DNA from: Aplectana chamaeleonis
Taxonomy: Eukaryota > Nematoda > Chromadorea > Rhabditida > Cosmocercidae
Assembly: GCA_029168955.1 (NCBI GenBank)
Contig: JAPDOI010000889.1
Location: forward strand, 124,001-188,000
Length of the DNA: 64,000 nucleotides
Reading direction: 5' to 3'
Shown: positions 22,001 to 34,700 of the stretch, in pieces
How positions within the stretch are numbered: the stretch's first letter is position 1
Layout: every line of letters starts with the position of its first letter
Notes under the pieces: model-generated
Databases searched by the model: none
What the model was told of the DNA's origin: nothing
The model's input: the letters and a program-made list of their open reading frames with translations, nothing else
Position numbers and translations under genes: made by a program

Positions 22001-22580
22001 GCCGTTGACCACGCGTTCGTTCCTATTCAGCGTCGGGATAAGTCCGTATTATAGTTGCCAGGGTGGCTTACTCCAATATCTCGCTTATTCGGAAGAATTG
22101 AGAGCTCGCATCTGGCAGGTGTTATGTGTATGGGGTGGGTCTACTTCTTAACTATGTGGAAATCTCAGATTTCGCGTTGAGCATAGACTGTGCCTTTAAG
22201 CGTTCAAAACGAGAAGTTTTCACCCAATCAGATTTTCTATGTGAGTGTAATCCCAAGATATGTGTTTAGACTTCACAGTACAGGAAGTTTCCTCCTTTCG
22301 TTTAATGACATCAAAGGGATTCTGGAGCTTGTTTATGTCTCATTTTATGGGAATGAGCATCGCTTTCGAGTGTAAATTTATGCCTAATCGAATTGATTTT
22401 ATTGTCCGTGTTGAACAGAAACATTCCCACTTTTGTGCCATCATATGCTTCTGTTTCTTAGATCTTGTCATCTGAAGATGTGTTCATTTTGCATTCCTAC
22501 AACTCTTTTCTAACCAAGACTCCTAGAACTGCTCCGTTCCTATGATAGCGATATTTACCTGGTTGAAGCATATAGACCAT

Positions 22581-22589
22581 CTGTTTCAG
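22581..22589 (+). promoter_or_regulatory. Predicted spliced-leader (trans-splice) acceptor of SEC63
   Basis: CTGTTTCAG ends 3 bases before the SEC63 start ATG at 22,593. A strong 3' splice consensus with no upstream coding exon, placed this close to the initiator codon, is the usual pattern of nematode trans-splicing. A cis-spliced 5' untranslated exon is the alternative. Confidence 0.6.
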
Positions 22590-22592
22590 GCT

Positions 22593-22713
22593 ATGGGACG
22601 GGCTTCATTCGAATATGACGAAGTGGGTAACACATTTTATTACGTCCTCGTCTCTTTTTATGCAATAATTCTTCTACCAGCCACATATTTCTTCTTTCCA
22701 ACTGGAAAAACAG
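22593..22713 (+). CDS. SEC63: SEC63 exon 1 (start and first membrane segment)
   Basis: It encodes 40 codons plus one base, starting MGRASFEYDEVGNTFYYVL and continuing through the hydrophobic LVSFYAIILLPATYFFFP. This matches the SEC63 N-terminus (FxYDxxGxTFxY, then PATYxxxP). The donor is GTATAT. It lies 21.2 kb from exon 2, so gene finders would easily miss it. Confidence 0.9.
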
Positions 22714-25700
22714 GTATATTTAGTATTTTCTTCCGCAGTTTGTTGTAGTATTTAGTGCCTTTTTTGTTATTCCTTAACAGTTCCTAGATTAAATTTAGCG
22801 CGGCTCCTGTATTTTTGCCGCTGATGTAGACAGATTGTTCTAATTGTTTATTACAGGATATACCTGCGTAATGACATCGTAAAAAATGAGCGAACGCGTA
22901 GCGAAAAAACGTAACAACGGTATAAGAGATCGGGAACACGTAGAATATAGAGTATCTGTCAGAAAAAAAGGAACATGACTAACACAAGATCACTATCGAC
23001 TATCTATCGGAAAAAATAGATTTCTGAAAGTTAGGCTCCGCAGAAAAGGTCAAGGATTTGGCATTGCTCTAAAATGTCGTGAAATTGTTCCATTGGATTT
23101 GGCTATCAAACTGATTTCCTAAATGTAATGAAATTGTTGAATCGATTTGGCTGTTGTTGGTATATGCAGATAACATAATTATTAAATGTAGTGAAATTGT
23201 TTGCAAACGAATTTGGCAGGAGCTCTATGAATTATCACAGTCAAATCACGCGTCAGAAGGTCCTCTGGCGAGCAAATAAAGACAAAAAGAAAACAGCCAA
23301 CAATGAACGAAACCTGGCCTTATCGACTAGAAATAAGGTTTTCGAATGTTATTCTGCCTTTTCAGTGTAGCTCCTACTAAGGTACCAGACCTTCCTTCAC
23401 CGATTAGATAAAGATCATGAAAACGAAATCTAACGCAATTTATTAGCTACTAATGCTATGTCTTCGTGTCCTGAACGCTTTCACGGTTCGCATTGTATGG
23501 AAACGTTTTTGCTGCTAAAGTTATTCCTGTTCTCATTCGATTCAATATGCGCTTCAAGGAAAACCCCTTCTGACGCGTGATTTGACTGTGATAATTCATA
23601 GAGCTCCTGCCGAATCCGTTTGCAAACAATTTCACTACATTTAATAATTATGTTATCTGCATATACCAACAACAGCCAAATCGATTCAACAATTTCATTA
23701 CATTTAGGAAATCAGTTTGATAGCCAAATCTAATGGAACAATTTCACGACATTTTAGAGCAATGCCAAATCCTTGACCTTTTCTGCGGAGCCTAACTTTC
23801 AGAAATTTCACAACTTTTTACAAGGGTTTCCCTTCTACAATATCGTCAAGCTCTGAAAGTCAAGATGTTTTTTTTTCGAAAACATAGTGGTAGGAATGAA
23901 GAAACAACCGCTCTGCTGCTAAGACTGCAAGATAATTGTTGCAACGCGGCTCCCTACAAATAAGATGTAAGGCATATACCTTTTGAATTTAAAAGATGGA
24001 AAAATGAAGAAATGAGTTTCAAAATGACCCAATTGTACAGGGTTGGGGCACAATCCTAGACGGGGGAGAGGGGGGCACCCACCATTCAAGACAGAAGTGA
24101 AATGAACCACCCATTGGTAAGGCTACCAGTCGGAGTATTTTCATGAAGCTTCTATAAAAACAATGATTGATAGCAGTATCAGACATCTTTTATCAGAATT
24201 TTCCATCATTTCTATGAGTCTTGGGTGGCCTCACCCCGTCTAGGATAGACCCTTCGTGCCGTGGCAGTGTGGAGGAAAGAAGATCGCCTCCGTGCAAACC
24301 GACATCACTCCCTCCACCGAGAGGGTTTTCGTCATGGGAGAGTCGCTGGCTGGCCCCAGCTCTCCTGAAGATTCTACTACAAAGGGCTGGCGTCGAGAGG
24401 AATCCTGGACCTGTGCAGAAGTATCAATGTGCCACCTGCAGCAAGAAAGTCAACTGGAATGGAACAAGTGTCCAATGCTTTGGATGCCAAAGGTGGTGCA
24501 CTACTCCTGTTCGGGTCTTAGTTCTGTGAGGCATCATGACTCATTCTTCCGTTGTGTTCTAAGCTCCGCCCCCAGCAACTCTGATTTCTCATTCACCAAC
24601 CGCCCCCTCTCCGTTGTACATATAAATCTTAACGGCCTTCGCACCAAGTTGTCTGAACTCTCACTCTTCGCACGTTCTCATCACCCGGATGTTATCATGG
24701 TTCAAGAAACCAAGCTCTCTCCTTCTACCACTTACCCCCAGCCTAACATTCCGGGCTACACCGCCTATCACATCCCAAGGACAGCTCTTGGAGGCGGAGT
24801 TTCTACGTTTGTGCTTTCTAACTTACCTTCTCATACTATCCCTAATACTCCGAAGGACGGTACTCTCGAGTACATTCCTGTCCACCTCCCTCTTAAAACT
24901 CCACTATCTCTATTTAATATATATATCCCTCCTACCACTTCTTGTCCCCCAACCTACAATCCCATACCTCTTCTTAAGCAGTTGCATGACTGCTCTCTCT
25001 CCCCATCAGCTGTCTTTGCACGTGCCTTCAATGCTCACACGTTCTGTTCTGCGCTTGATTCTGACGCCAGAGGGGAAGATGTCGAGGAATGGGCTGAGGA
25101 GTGTGATCTGGTTGTCCTCAACGATGATCAGCCCACTCGTCTCCCTTCCTATGGCCGACCTTCTGGCCCGGACATCTCTCTCGTTTCATCCAATCTTTCT
25201 AATTCTTGCACATGGTCCACATCCACGGCTCTTCCCAGCGACCACATTCCCGTCTTTCTCTGTATTGATCTCTCAAACTCTCTTGCCCTTATACTGGTTT
25301 TCGTCATCGTTCTTATCTCAATTTAGGCCTTGCTGACTGGGTCCTGTTCAGAGAGGTTGCGCTCCGCCAGGCAGCTGAGTATCCATGGAATGGCGATGTG
25401 CATCAGAAAGAGCATCACATATCTGACGCCATCCGGAAGGCTACAAAAGCGGCCATACCTGAAGGACGTGTGAAAAGTTTCTACCCTAATGTCAGCAGGG
25501 AGATTCTACAGAAGATCAGGACCAGAGATGAAAAGAGAGCTGCAGAATCATTTGGACCCGGAGGTGGCCAAGCTGGATGAAGAGATAAGAAAGGATCTGG
25601 ACAAGCACAAGAAGGAATGCAGGGGAGAAGTTCACTGAAAGGTTGAACTTTAAAACCGACGGAACAACTGCGTGGAAAGTATTGAGGAAGATATCTGGCA

Positions 25701-28700
25701 AGTGCGCCCCCTCCTCGAATTCTACCATAGAGTTCGATAACAGCGTCTTCAAATCAGGAAAGGCTGCCGCATATGCGCTTGGCAAGAATTTCTTCATCAC
25801 ACGTACCAAGCGTGGCTTACAAAACAGAGTCACAGTTAGAGAACTAAGCCGTCTGCCGCTGATGAACGCCACTGAGGCCTTTACTCCTGCTCAGGTGGAG
25901 AAGGCTATCAAAGAAATGCGGAACTCGAAGGCTCTCGGACCTGATGGTATCTCAGCAGCCATCTTGAAGAAGCTTCCCACGGAACTTCTACCGATGATCG
26001 CAGATATCATAAACACTTCTTTCCGAACCTGCACTCTACCACAAGCATGGAAGACCGCCAATGTGATACCCTGCCTAAGCCAGGCAAATCGCAAAGCACG
26101 GTGAAGGGCTATCGCCCAATTAGCCTGTTATCACCGATCGCTAAAGTAGCCGAAAAGCTAATCGTAAGGGACCTGGCAGAGCAGAATGAGGCACAGCAAC
26201 ATCAAGATGGGGATAGAAAGCTTCCCACCAACACCACTGCCCTTCTGGAGATTGTCAGCTATGCGGTCGATGGGTTCAATTTCAGAAAGCCTCTTAGAAC
26301 AGTGGCCGTTGCCTCGATCTAACCAAACCCTTTGATTCTGTTAACCTAGGACTTTCGTCCGAGAAACTATTGAAGTCCTCGCTGAAACCGTGGCAGAAGC
26401 GATGTATTGCAGCGTTCACGAAAGGCCTCCGGGCTAAGGTTCTGTTCCAGAATCACGCCTCCGATAGTATACCTGTAGCAGCCGGTGTGCCGCAGGGTGG
26501 AGTTTTGTTACCTGCCCTCTTCAGCCTATGTATTGAAGACCTACCTGAGCCTCCTGAAGATATAAAAATTGTTGCGTATGCCAACGATATCACCATCATG
26601 TGCCGTAATCGTGACATACAGGTAGCCGCAAACAAGATCAGCGACTATCTCACCGAGCTTAAAAACTTTCTCGATAGTACGATGCTCACAGGTTCCGCGG
26701 CAAAGTCTTCTGTTTCGGTATTCACATCTGACCCAAAGGAACACAGCGCCCAACCTGTTGTCAGGTGGGATGGTGACCTCTTGCCTACAGCGGAATTTCC
26801 CAAACTGCTGGACCTCGTTTTGGACCCATCGCTGAAGTTTCACAAAAATGCTGAACAGAAGCAGGCAATTATCAAGGCAAAGCTTAATGTGTTGAGAGCT
26901 CTAGGAGGAACGTCCTGGGGTGGCAGCAGAGAGACAATCTTGACGACATATCGAGCTATTCTGCAGCCTGCATTGGAGTATGCTGCACCTGTCTGGCAGC
27001 ACATCGTGTCGGACAGTTCCTGGACTAAGATGCAGCGAATTCAGAATGCTGCACTACGAATAGCCACTGGATGTGCAAAAAGCTCACCGATTGAGCACCT
27101 TCACGCCGAGGCCCGTATCTTGCCAGTGAAGGAGCATTGTCAGCTCCAGGCTCAGCAGATGTTTATTAATGTCCTTAAGCAACCTAATCATCCGTCGAGA
27201 AGACTATTAAATCCCGTGAGAGAGAGATCGATCAGAGTGCCGTTTGCCGATGCTCCGAACAAAGTGAATGTACAGAGATGGACCGACTCGAATCAAGAAC
27301 GGCTTCGTCTCTTACGCGCGGAGCACACCCGGTTTGTGTGAAGGATCATCTCGCCAAAGCGGCCGTCAACCCTATTCTCGGTGATGTGCCGCCCAGGGTA
27401 TGTGATACCGAGTCCGAGCTCGGTAGGCGCGCCAGGTGTATCCTCGCTTCGTTGCGCTGCGGACATTCTCCATTGCTTATGTCTTACCTGCACAGGATCG
27501 ACATTAGTCAGCCTGACGTGTGCCCGGACTGTGGAAACCAAGGCCACGACACTAAACACCTATTCATGACTGTCCGAAGAAGCCAACAATGCTCACTACA
27601 ATAGACTTGTGGACGAATCCAGTGCTGGTCGCCCAGTTTCTCAACTTGTGACGAAACCCCTCTCAGTGGCTGCAAAGAAGAAGAAGAAGAAGTCTTGGGT
27701 GGCCTCACCCCGTCTAGGATAGACCCAGGGTCAGTCGCTCTAGCCAAACTTCACCGGTTCTTGCTGACGTGGCTCGTCTGCGCCGGCCCATATGTCTGAT
27801 TCGGAACAAGAACGATAGTTAAAGGCATCGTACGCGCAGAAAACCGTATATTATTTTTTCATGTTTTTGCGTAGCTTGGCCCCTCTAGTGAACGAAAATG
27901 TTGAAGGGGCCCATGAAAAACCTTCATTCTTCTTTCAACTCCCTTCTTCATTAAAGAAAAGTCAATCGGAACACATTGTAAATACGAATTTGAATTTCGC
28001 GCCAAAATCATTTTCAGAGTTTTTTTGCATGTGGAGTTCGTGCCGTAACTATTTTTCCTGTTGTCTTACGGTCGCACCAACATTCTTGGAAAAAGTGCTA
28101 GATGACTGGTGAGAATTGGTGGCGGATATTAATCTTTGACGCCTTCCAACCTCATCGTCCAACATTTTTGACGCGCCAAAGTTTACCAGTGTGGTCTACC
28201 GGGCTCAATCATAAAATTGAGCCTGAAAATGGAAATTGATTTCCAGCACGAACGATAGTTAAGTGCGCTAGAAGAGGACTACCGTAACCTTAGGAATGAT
28301 GTTATTCGGCTCTCTTAAACAAATTTGATGATACCCAATTGATCAATGATAAAGATAAAAAGAAGTGAAAGAGCGGTGTGTCTCCATTCACACACCGTCC
28401 TTCTCCACAGGTCAGCAGTTGAGGATCTGCCTGGACTACAAGCAGAAAAACAACACCAGCGGTAGTGAAGATGTAGCGAATTCGGAGTCAGAACTTAGAA
28501 AATTTTAGAGCCAACTCGAGTGAGATTACAATAGCATTGTTCTGGCGCAATTGCCTATCGCTCTTGTTGATTCGGAGGCATGACTTGCATACGGTGTCCT
28601 GGACATTAAACGGAGGTCCTGCGCACGTCCTTTGATGTTCTGCACACTCCTACTAAGGTCCTGCCCACGTTCCATGATGTCCTGCACTCTCCTACTGAGA

Positions 28701-31700
28701 TCCTGCACACATTCTTCGACGTCCTGCACACCCCTTCTGGGGTCCTGCACACGTCCCATGATGTCCTGCCCACGTCTACTACGGTCCTGCACACGTACAA
28801 TGATGTCCTGCACACTCCTACTGAGGTCCTGCACAGGTCCCATGGTGTCCTGCACACTCCTACTAAGGTCTTGCACACGATCCATGATGTCCTGCACACC
28901 CCTATTGGGGTCCTGCACACGTTCTATGATGTCCTGTGTAATTTTACTAAGGTCCTACACACATTCCATGATGTCCTGCACACCCCTACTGAGGTCCTGC
29001 ACAGGTCCCATGATGTCCTGCACACCCCTTCTGGGGTCCTGCACACGTCCCATGATGTCCTGCCCACTTCTACTACGGTCCTGCACACGTACAATGATGT
29101 CCTGCACACCCCTACTGAGGTCCTGCACAGGTCCCATGGTGTCCTGCACACTCCTAATAAGGTCTTGCACACGATCCATGATGTCCTGCACACCCCTACT
29201 GAGGTCCTGCACAGGTCCCATGATGTCCTGCACACCCCTTCTGGGGTCCTGCACACGTCCCATGATGTCCTGCCCACTTATACTACGGTCCTGCACACGT
29301 ACAATGATGTCCTGCACACTCCTACTGAGGTCCTGCACAGGTCCCATGGTGTCCTGCACACTCCTACTAAGGTCTTGCACACGATCCATGATGTCCTGCA
29401 CACTCCTACTGAGGTCCTGCACAGGTCCCATGATGTCCTGCACACTCCTACTGAGGTCCTGCACAGGTCCCATGATGTCCTGCACACTCCTACTAAGGTC
29501 TTTCACACGTTCCATGATGTCCTGCACACTCTTACTGAGGTCCTGCACAGGTCCCATGATGTCCTGCACACTCCTACTAAGGTCTTGCACACGTTCCATG
29601 ATGTCCTGCACACTCCTACTGAGGTCCTGCGCACATTCTACGACGTCCTGCACACCCCTATTGGGGTCCTGCACACGCTTCATGATGTCCTGCACACATT
29701 CCACGAAGTTCTGATCATCCTTACAGGGGTCTTGCACACGTTTCATGATGTCCTGCACACTCCTACTAAGGTCCTGCACACATTCCATGATGTCCTGCAC
29801 ACCCCTATTGGGGTCCTGCACACGTTCTATGATGTCCTGTGTAATTTTACTAAGGTCCTACACACATTCCATGACGTCCTGCTCATCCCTACTGGGGTCC
29901 TGCACACGCTTCATGATGTCCTGCACACTCCTACTGATGTCCTGCACACATTCCATGAAGTCCTGCTCATCCTTACAGGGGTCTTGCACACGTTTCATGA
30001 TGTCCTGCACACTCCTACTAAGGTCCTGCACACATTCCATGATGTCCTGCACACCCCTATTGGGGTCCTGCACACGTTCTATGATGTCCTGTGTAATTTT
30101 ACTAAGGTCCTACACACATTCCATGACGTCCTGCTCATCCCTACTGGGGTCCTGCACACGCTTCATGATGTCCTGCACACTCCTACTGATGTCCTGCACA
30201 CATTCCATGAAGTCCTGCTCATCCTTACAGGGTCTTGCACATGTTTCATGATGTCCTGCACACTCCTACTAAGGTTGTGCACACATTCTACGACGTCCTG
30301 CACACCCCTACTGGGGTCCTGCACAGGTCCCATGATGTCCTGCACACTCCTACTGATGTTCTGCACACATTCTACGATGTCCTGCACACCCCTACTGGGG
30401 TCCTACACAGGTTCCATGATGTCCTGCACACTCCTACTGGGGTCCTGCACAGGTCCCATGATGTCCTGCACACTCCTACTAAGGTCCTGCACACTCCTAC
30501 TGAGGTCCTGCACACATTCTACGACGTCCTGCACACCCCTACTGGGGTCCTGCACACGTTCCATGATATCCTGCGCACTCCTAATGAGGTCCTGTACAGG
30601 TCCCATAATGTCATGCACACTCCTACTGAGGTCCTGCACACTCCCTACTGGGGTCCTGCACAGGTCCCATGATGTCCTGCACACACTCCTACTAAGGTAC
30701 TGCACACTCCTACTGAGGTCCTGCACACATTCTACGGCGTCCTGCACACCCCTACTGAGGGGTTGCTGTAGTTCCACGACGTCCTGCATACTCCTACTGC
30801 GGTCTCGCATAGTCAACCGACACTTCAGCACACCCTGCGACGACTTCTTATCTTTGGTGCGCATGGTACAAACACGCGCCACGCTCAAAAACAACCCTTC
30901 CGCATAGCGTCCTGTTCCAAGCCGGACGTTTAGAGTACACCACCCTAGAGAGCAAGGTATTTATATGGAGTCTCTAAGAAAACAATGACTGATAACGAAA
31001 AACCCGTCATTTTTATAAACTAATCTTGAGAGGCCGGTTTCCGAGTTTCAAACGCCCGTTAGGGGCCCAGAAGTCATTATGGTGAGTTCTGACAATTATT
31101 TTCGTCATTCCCGTGGCCGATTACCTCTAGTCACAAATTTTCGAGCGATTTGGTCCACGCCTTCCAAAAAATGGTTTTCGACGGACGGAGGTGGAGGCGG
31201 AGGCGGAGGCGGAGGCGGTGGTGGAGAACGTTTTTGCGTACTTTGAGAGGTCATAACTTTAGAAAGCGGGGACCAGTTGGGATGAAAAGTTGCACACATA
31301 TGTAATTTCTTGCAGCGCGTCGAATAGTGTACAGCTCATACCTCTGTTGACGGTATGAATAGGTGATCTCATTGTAGGGCATCCGCGCGGGAAGAGATCA
31401 AAGCCAAATCCTGGTGAGCGCGAAGCGCTCACCACAATTGTTAGCCTTCCATCTACAAACCGAATTGAGGCGCTATTCATACTCCTTAACGCCAGTGCGT
31501 GATGCGTGGGTCTGGCATTGTAGCGTGAATACTTTCTACGCGTTTAGGGAGACTATAGTTCTATGCACAGTCGGACGGCTTAAGTCGCGCCGCCACAGTT
31601 TAGAATAGGGAGTGGCTACGAAGCCCCGTGCTTGGACCCCCCCTTGTCCTCCACCGTTGCGGCGCGAGTTGTGCCGCTCAACTATGCATATGCCTTATGA

Positions 31701-34700
31701 ATACTTCAGCGGCCACATTGTGGCGGGGCATAAAAATTGGCCCTAACTGTGCCGTGTAAACAAATTCTGTGCGCTCATTTTCTACCATGGTAGCAGAGAA
31801 TAGTACTAGAATTATCGGTTTGAAGATGAATGGAATGGATGATGAGGGGATAAAGAAAATGATGCAAAGTGGGCTAGGCCGTCGCCTCCATGGCGGAGCG
31901 GGCGTCACGCGCGGCCGTGCCGTCAGGCAATTTGTACTCCGAGACGCCGTCTGCGCGTGACGCGCTGCTTTTGAGGAGTAAGATTAGACACTAAGGCTGC
32001 TATGAGTGCTACCTGCGTTACGCACCCCCCCCCTATTCTCCGCCTTTACTTATGCGACCGCAGCTAAGCTCAGAGTCAAGCGGCTATTGTCTTACCAGAC
32101 AGCGGGATCCTAAGAAATATAGAGAAAAAAATTAAAGAGAAAAGAAAAACTGCAGGGGAGGTTAGTGAATTTTTTTGAAAAAATTGGTGGAACGTGTTCC
32201 GTAAGGCAAGCAAGATAGTCACGGAAGACACAAAAACGAAAAACCATGAAACTTTTCAGCCTTTTCAAACCTTGAATTTTTTCTTCATTTTTTTCTAGAT
32301 TTTTTCGACCGTGTCGAAGATCTATTTGATCTTCATGCCCCACGCGCGAGGGTCGTATGATTTTGAAATTTCCGGGCACGGACGGCTCATTGTGGGAAGG
32401 GGGTCGTAGCTCCTCCGACGTGTAAGGCAGCGGCCTGCTTGACTCTGGTTAGGCCACCAGGGTCAAGCGGGGTGTTGTGTAATTCTGCAAAATCAGAGCG
32501 ACCCCCTTTTACCCATAATTTTTTTCCGAAAAAACCTAAATTTTTGCGACCCCCCCCCGAGGTGCACGTTTTGGTTACATTTTTGCAGAAAAAATGTTGA
32601 GATTTTTGGTAGTGGAGAAAGATTCCTATATTTTACACCCAGAAATTTTCATTTTCGATCCGAAATTTTTGCGATCCCCCCGTAACCCTCAATTTCAGGC
32701 CCGAAATTTTGCGACCCCCCGTTGCGAAATTTCACAACCCCGCTATACCCTGTAGGCCACTCTGCAGGTGATAATTGTCAGTATTGTGTTGTTCCCCAGA
32801 TTTCTTGAAGATACTTCAACTTTGAATTTGCTTTGATTTCAATTTATATTGTTTTGATTTTTAATCCTTGACGCGTGAAAATTCAAAGCGAAATTTTAAA
32901 TTCCTAAAAGTTTAGGTTCCTGGCAAAAGTAAAGATTCGGCATGGCCATGTTTTCGAAAAACTAGAAATATACTAAGTGAAAGGGTGAAATTAAAGAGAA
33001 ATAAAAATAAGTTTTGAAATATTACAGAGAATGATTTGACGTAGAATAATTTGATCTTTGGGAAATCGAGTCAAATAGCTCAACTATGATCTGGCAGTCG
33101 AGTTTGCACCAGCTATTGATAAGTGTTGTCTTCTTCTTCTTCTTCTTTGCAGCCACATTGAGGGTTTTGTCATAGGTTGAGAAGCTGGGCGACTAGTAAC
33201 GGATTCGTCCATAAGTCCATTACGGTCAGCGTGGTGGGTCTCTCCGGACATTTGAAAAGGTGTGCAGTATCATGGCCGAGGCAGCCGCAGTCCGGGCAAA
33301 CATCTGATTTGCTGCTATCTATCTTGCTGGCGTAGGACATAAGCATGGTAGAATGACCACAGCGCAGCGATGCCAGGGTGCACCTGGCCCCTCTTCCGAG
33401 TTGAGCCTCGGATGTGCAGACTTGAGGCGGCACTACCCCCAATATGGGATTAATGGCCGCCTTTTCCAGATGGCACCGTACGAACTGAGTATGCTCTTCG
33501 CGCAATAGACGGAGTCGTTCTTGCTGTGAGTCGTGCCAGCTTTGCAGATTGACTTTACTGGGAGCATCGGCGAATGGCTTCCTGATGTCTCTCTCTTTCT
33601 CTGACGGGGTTTAGCACTCTCCGAGAGGGGTGGTTAGGTTGCTTGACAATGTTGATGAAAAATTGTTGCGCCTGAAGCTGACAGTGCTCCCTCACTGATA
33701 AGCGGGTCTCAGCATGCAAGTGATCGACTGGAGAACTTTTTGCACATCCAGTGGCGATACGAAGAGCTGCATTCTCTACGCGTTGCATCCTGGTCCAAGA
33801 GGATTCTGAGACTAGATGCTGCCAAACTGGTGCGGCGTATTCCTGTGCAGGCTGCAGAATCGCCTTATACGTTGTGATAATGGTTTCCTTGCTGCTACCC
33901 CATGGTGTACCGCCCAGGGCTCTAAGCACATTAACTCTGGCAAATTCTCGTCAGACTCCGCGTCAGATATTTGCCATCGGGAGGTCGTCCGCACGGCCAG
34001 CGGGAGGCTCCCCGCAAGAAAAAGGACGAGACTCGCAATGCTGGACTCCCGCCGGGGGACAACGTAGGCGTTCGACACACGTTGAACGCCAGAGCAAACC
34101 CGTGCCATATAGGGAACACGATCTCATAGCGACTCGACTGCAGGGTCGAGCGACCAAGTTTTCTTGACATCGCGGATTTGGTCTGGTGGCAGTAGCGAAG
34201 GGTTCCTTGTCTATTGATTAGACCAGAAGGGGACACCCACTATGACTTTGTCCTGGGGCGGCATGCATGAACACGCTAACACGGGGTTTGAAAACCCCGT
34301 GCGTGGGACCCTCCGTGCTGGACGTTCTCTCTCGCTCTTCCCTCCGCGCATGAGTCTCAGCGCTCGACGTTCACTCTCGCGCGCGGTGCGACGCGACGCG
34401 ATTCCCCTCACCCTTCTATTGCGTTCATGCATGCCGGTCCTGGTGGGAATTTTTGGAGTAAGAGATATAACACCCGAGGGTGTTATGTAGGAAATGATAA
34501 CGAACTCTGTAGTTCAATGAATATTGATAATTCGGCCACTACATGCGGGTCTCCCGCTATGCCCGTTTCGGTCTCCTGGTGGAGTTGCTTACGTCATCAT
34601 CGCGTGCACGATGCGGGCCTCCCGCCTACCATTATGCTGGACTCCGCGTTCCCTGAGTTCTCTAACGCTAGCCGGGAGTCGAACGCGGAGTGTCCCCCGA

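Noticed and set aside
28573..30805. CRISPR-like array
   Set aside because: There are no unique spacers between conserved repeats, the units are directly adjacent, and the setting is a eukaryotic intron.
28632..30907. Very long open frames on both strands of the 21-bp array taken as genes
   Set aside because: A 21-bp unit without stops in a frame gives long frames automatically. Four of six frames are open, so length is not evidence of coding.
31769..31960. Small gene with MNGMDDEGIKKMMQSG
   Set aside because: It is a single short frame in a repeat-like, partly GC-rich stretch with no splice partners or recognised motif.
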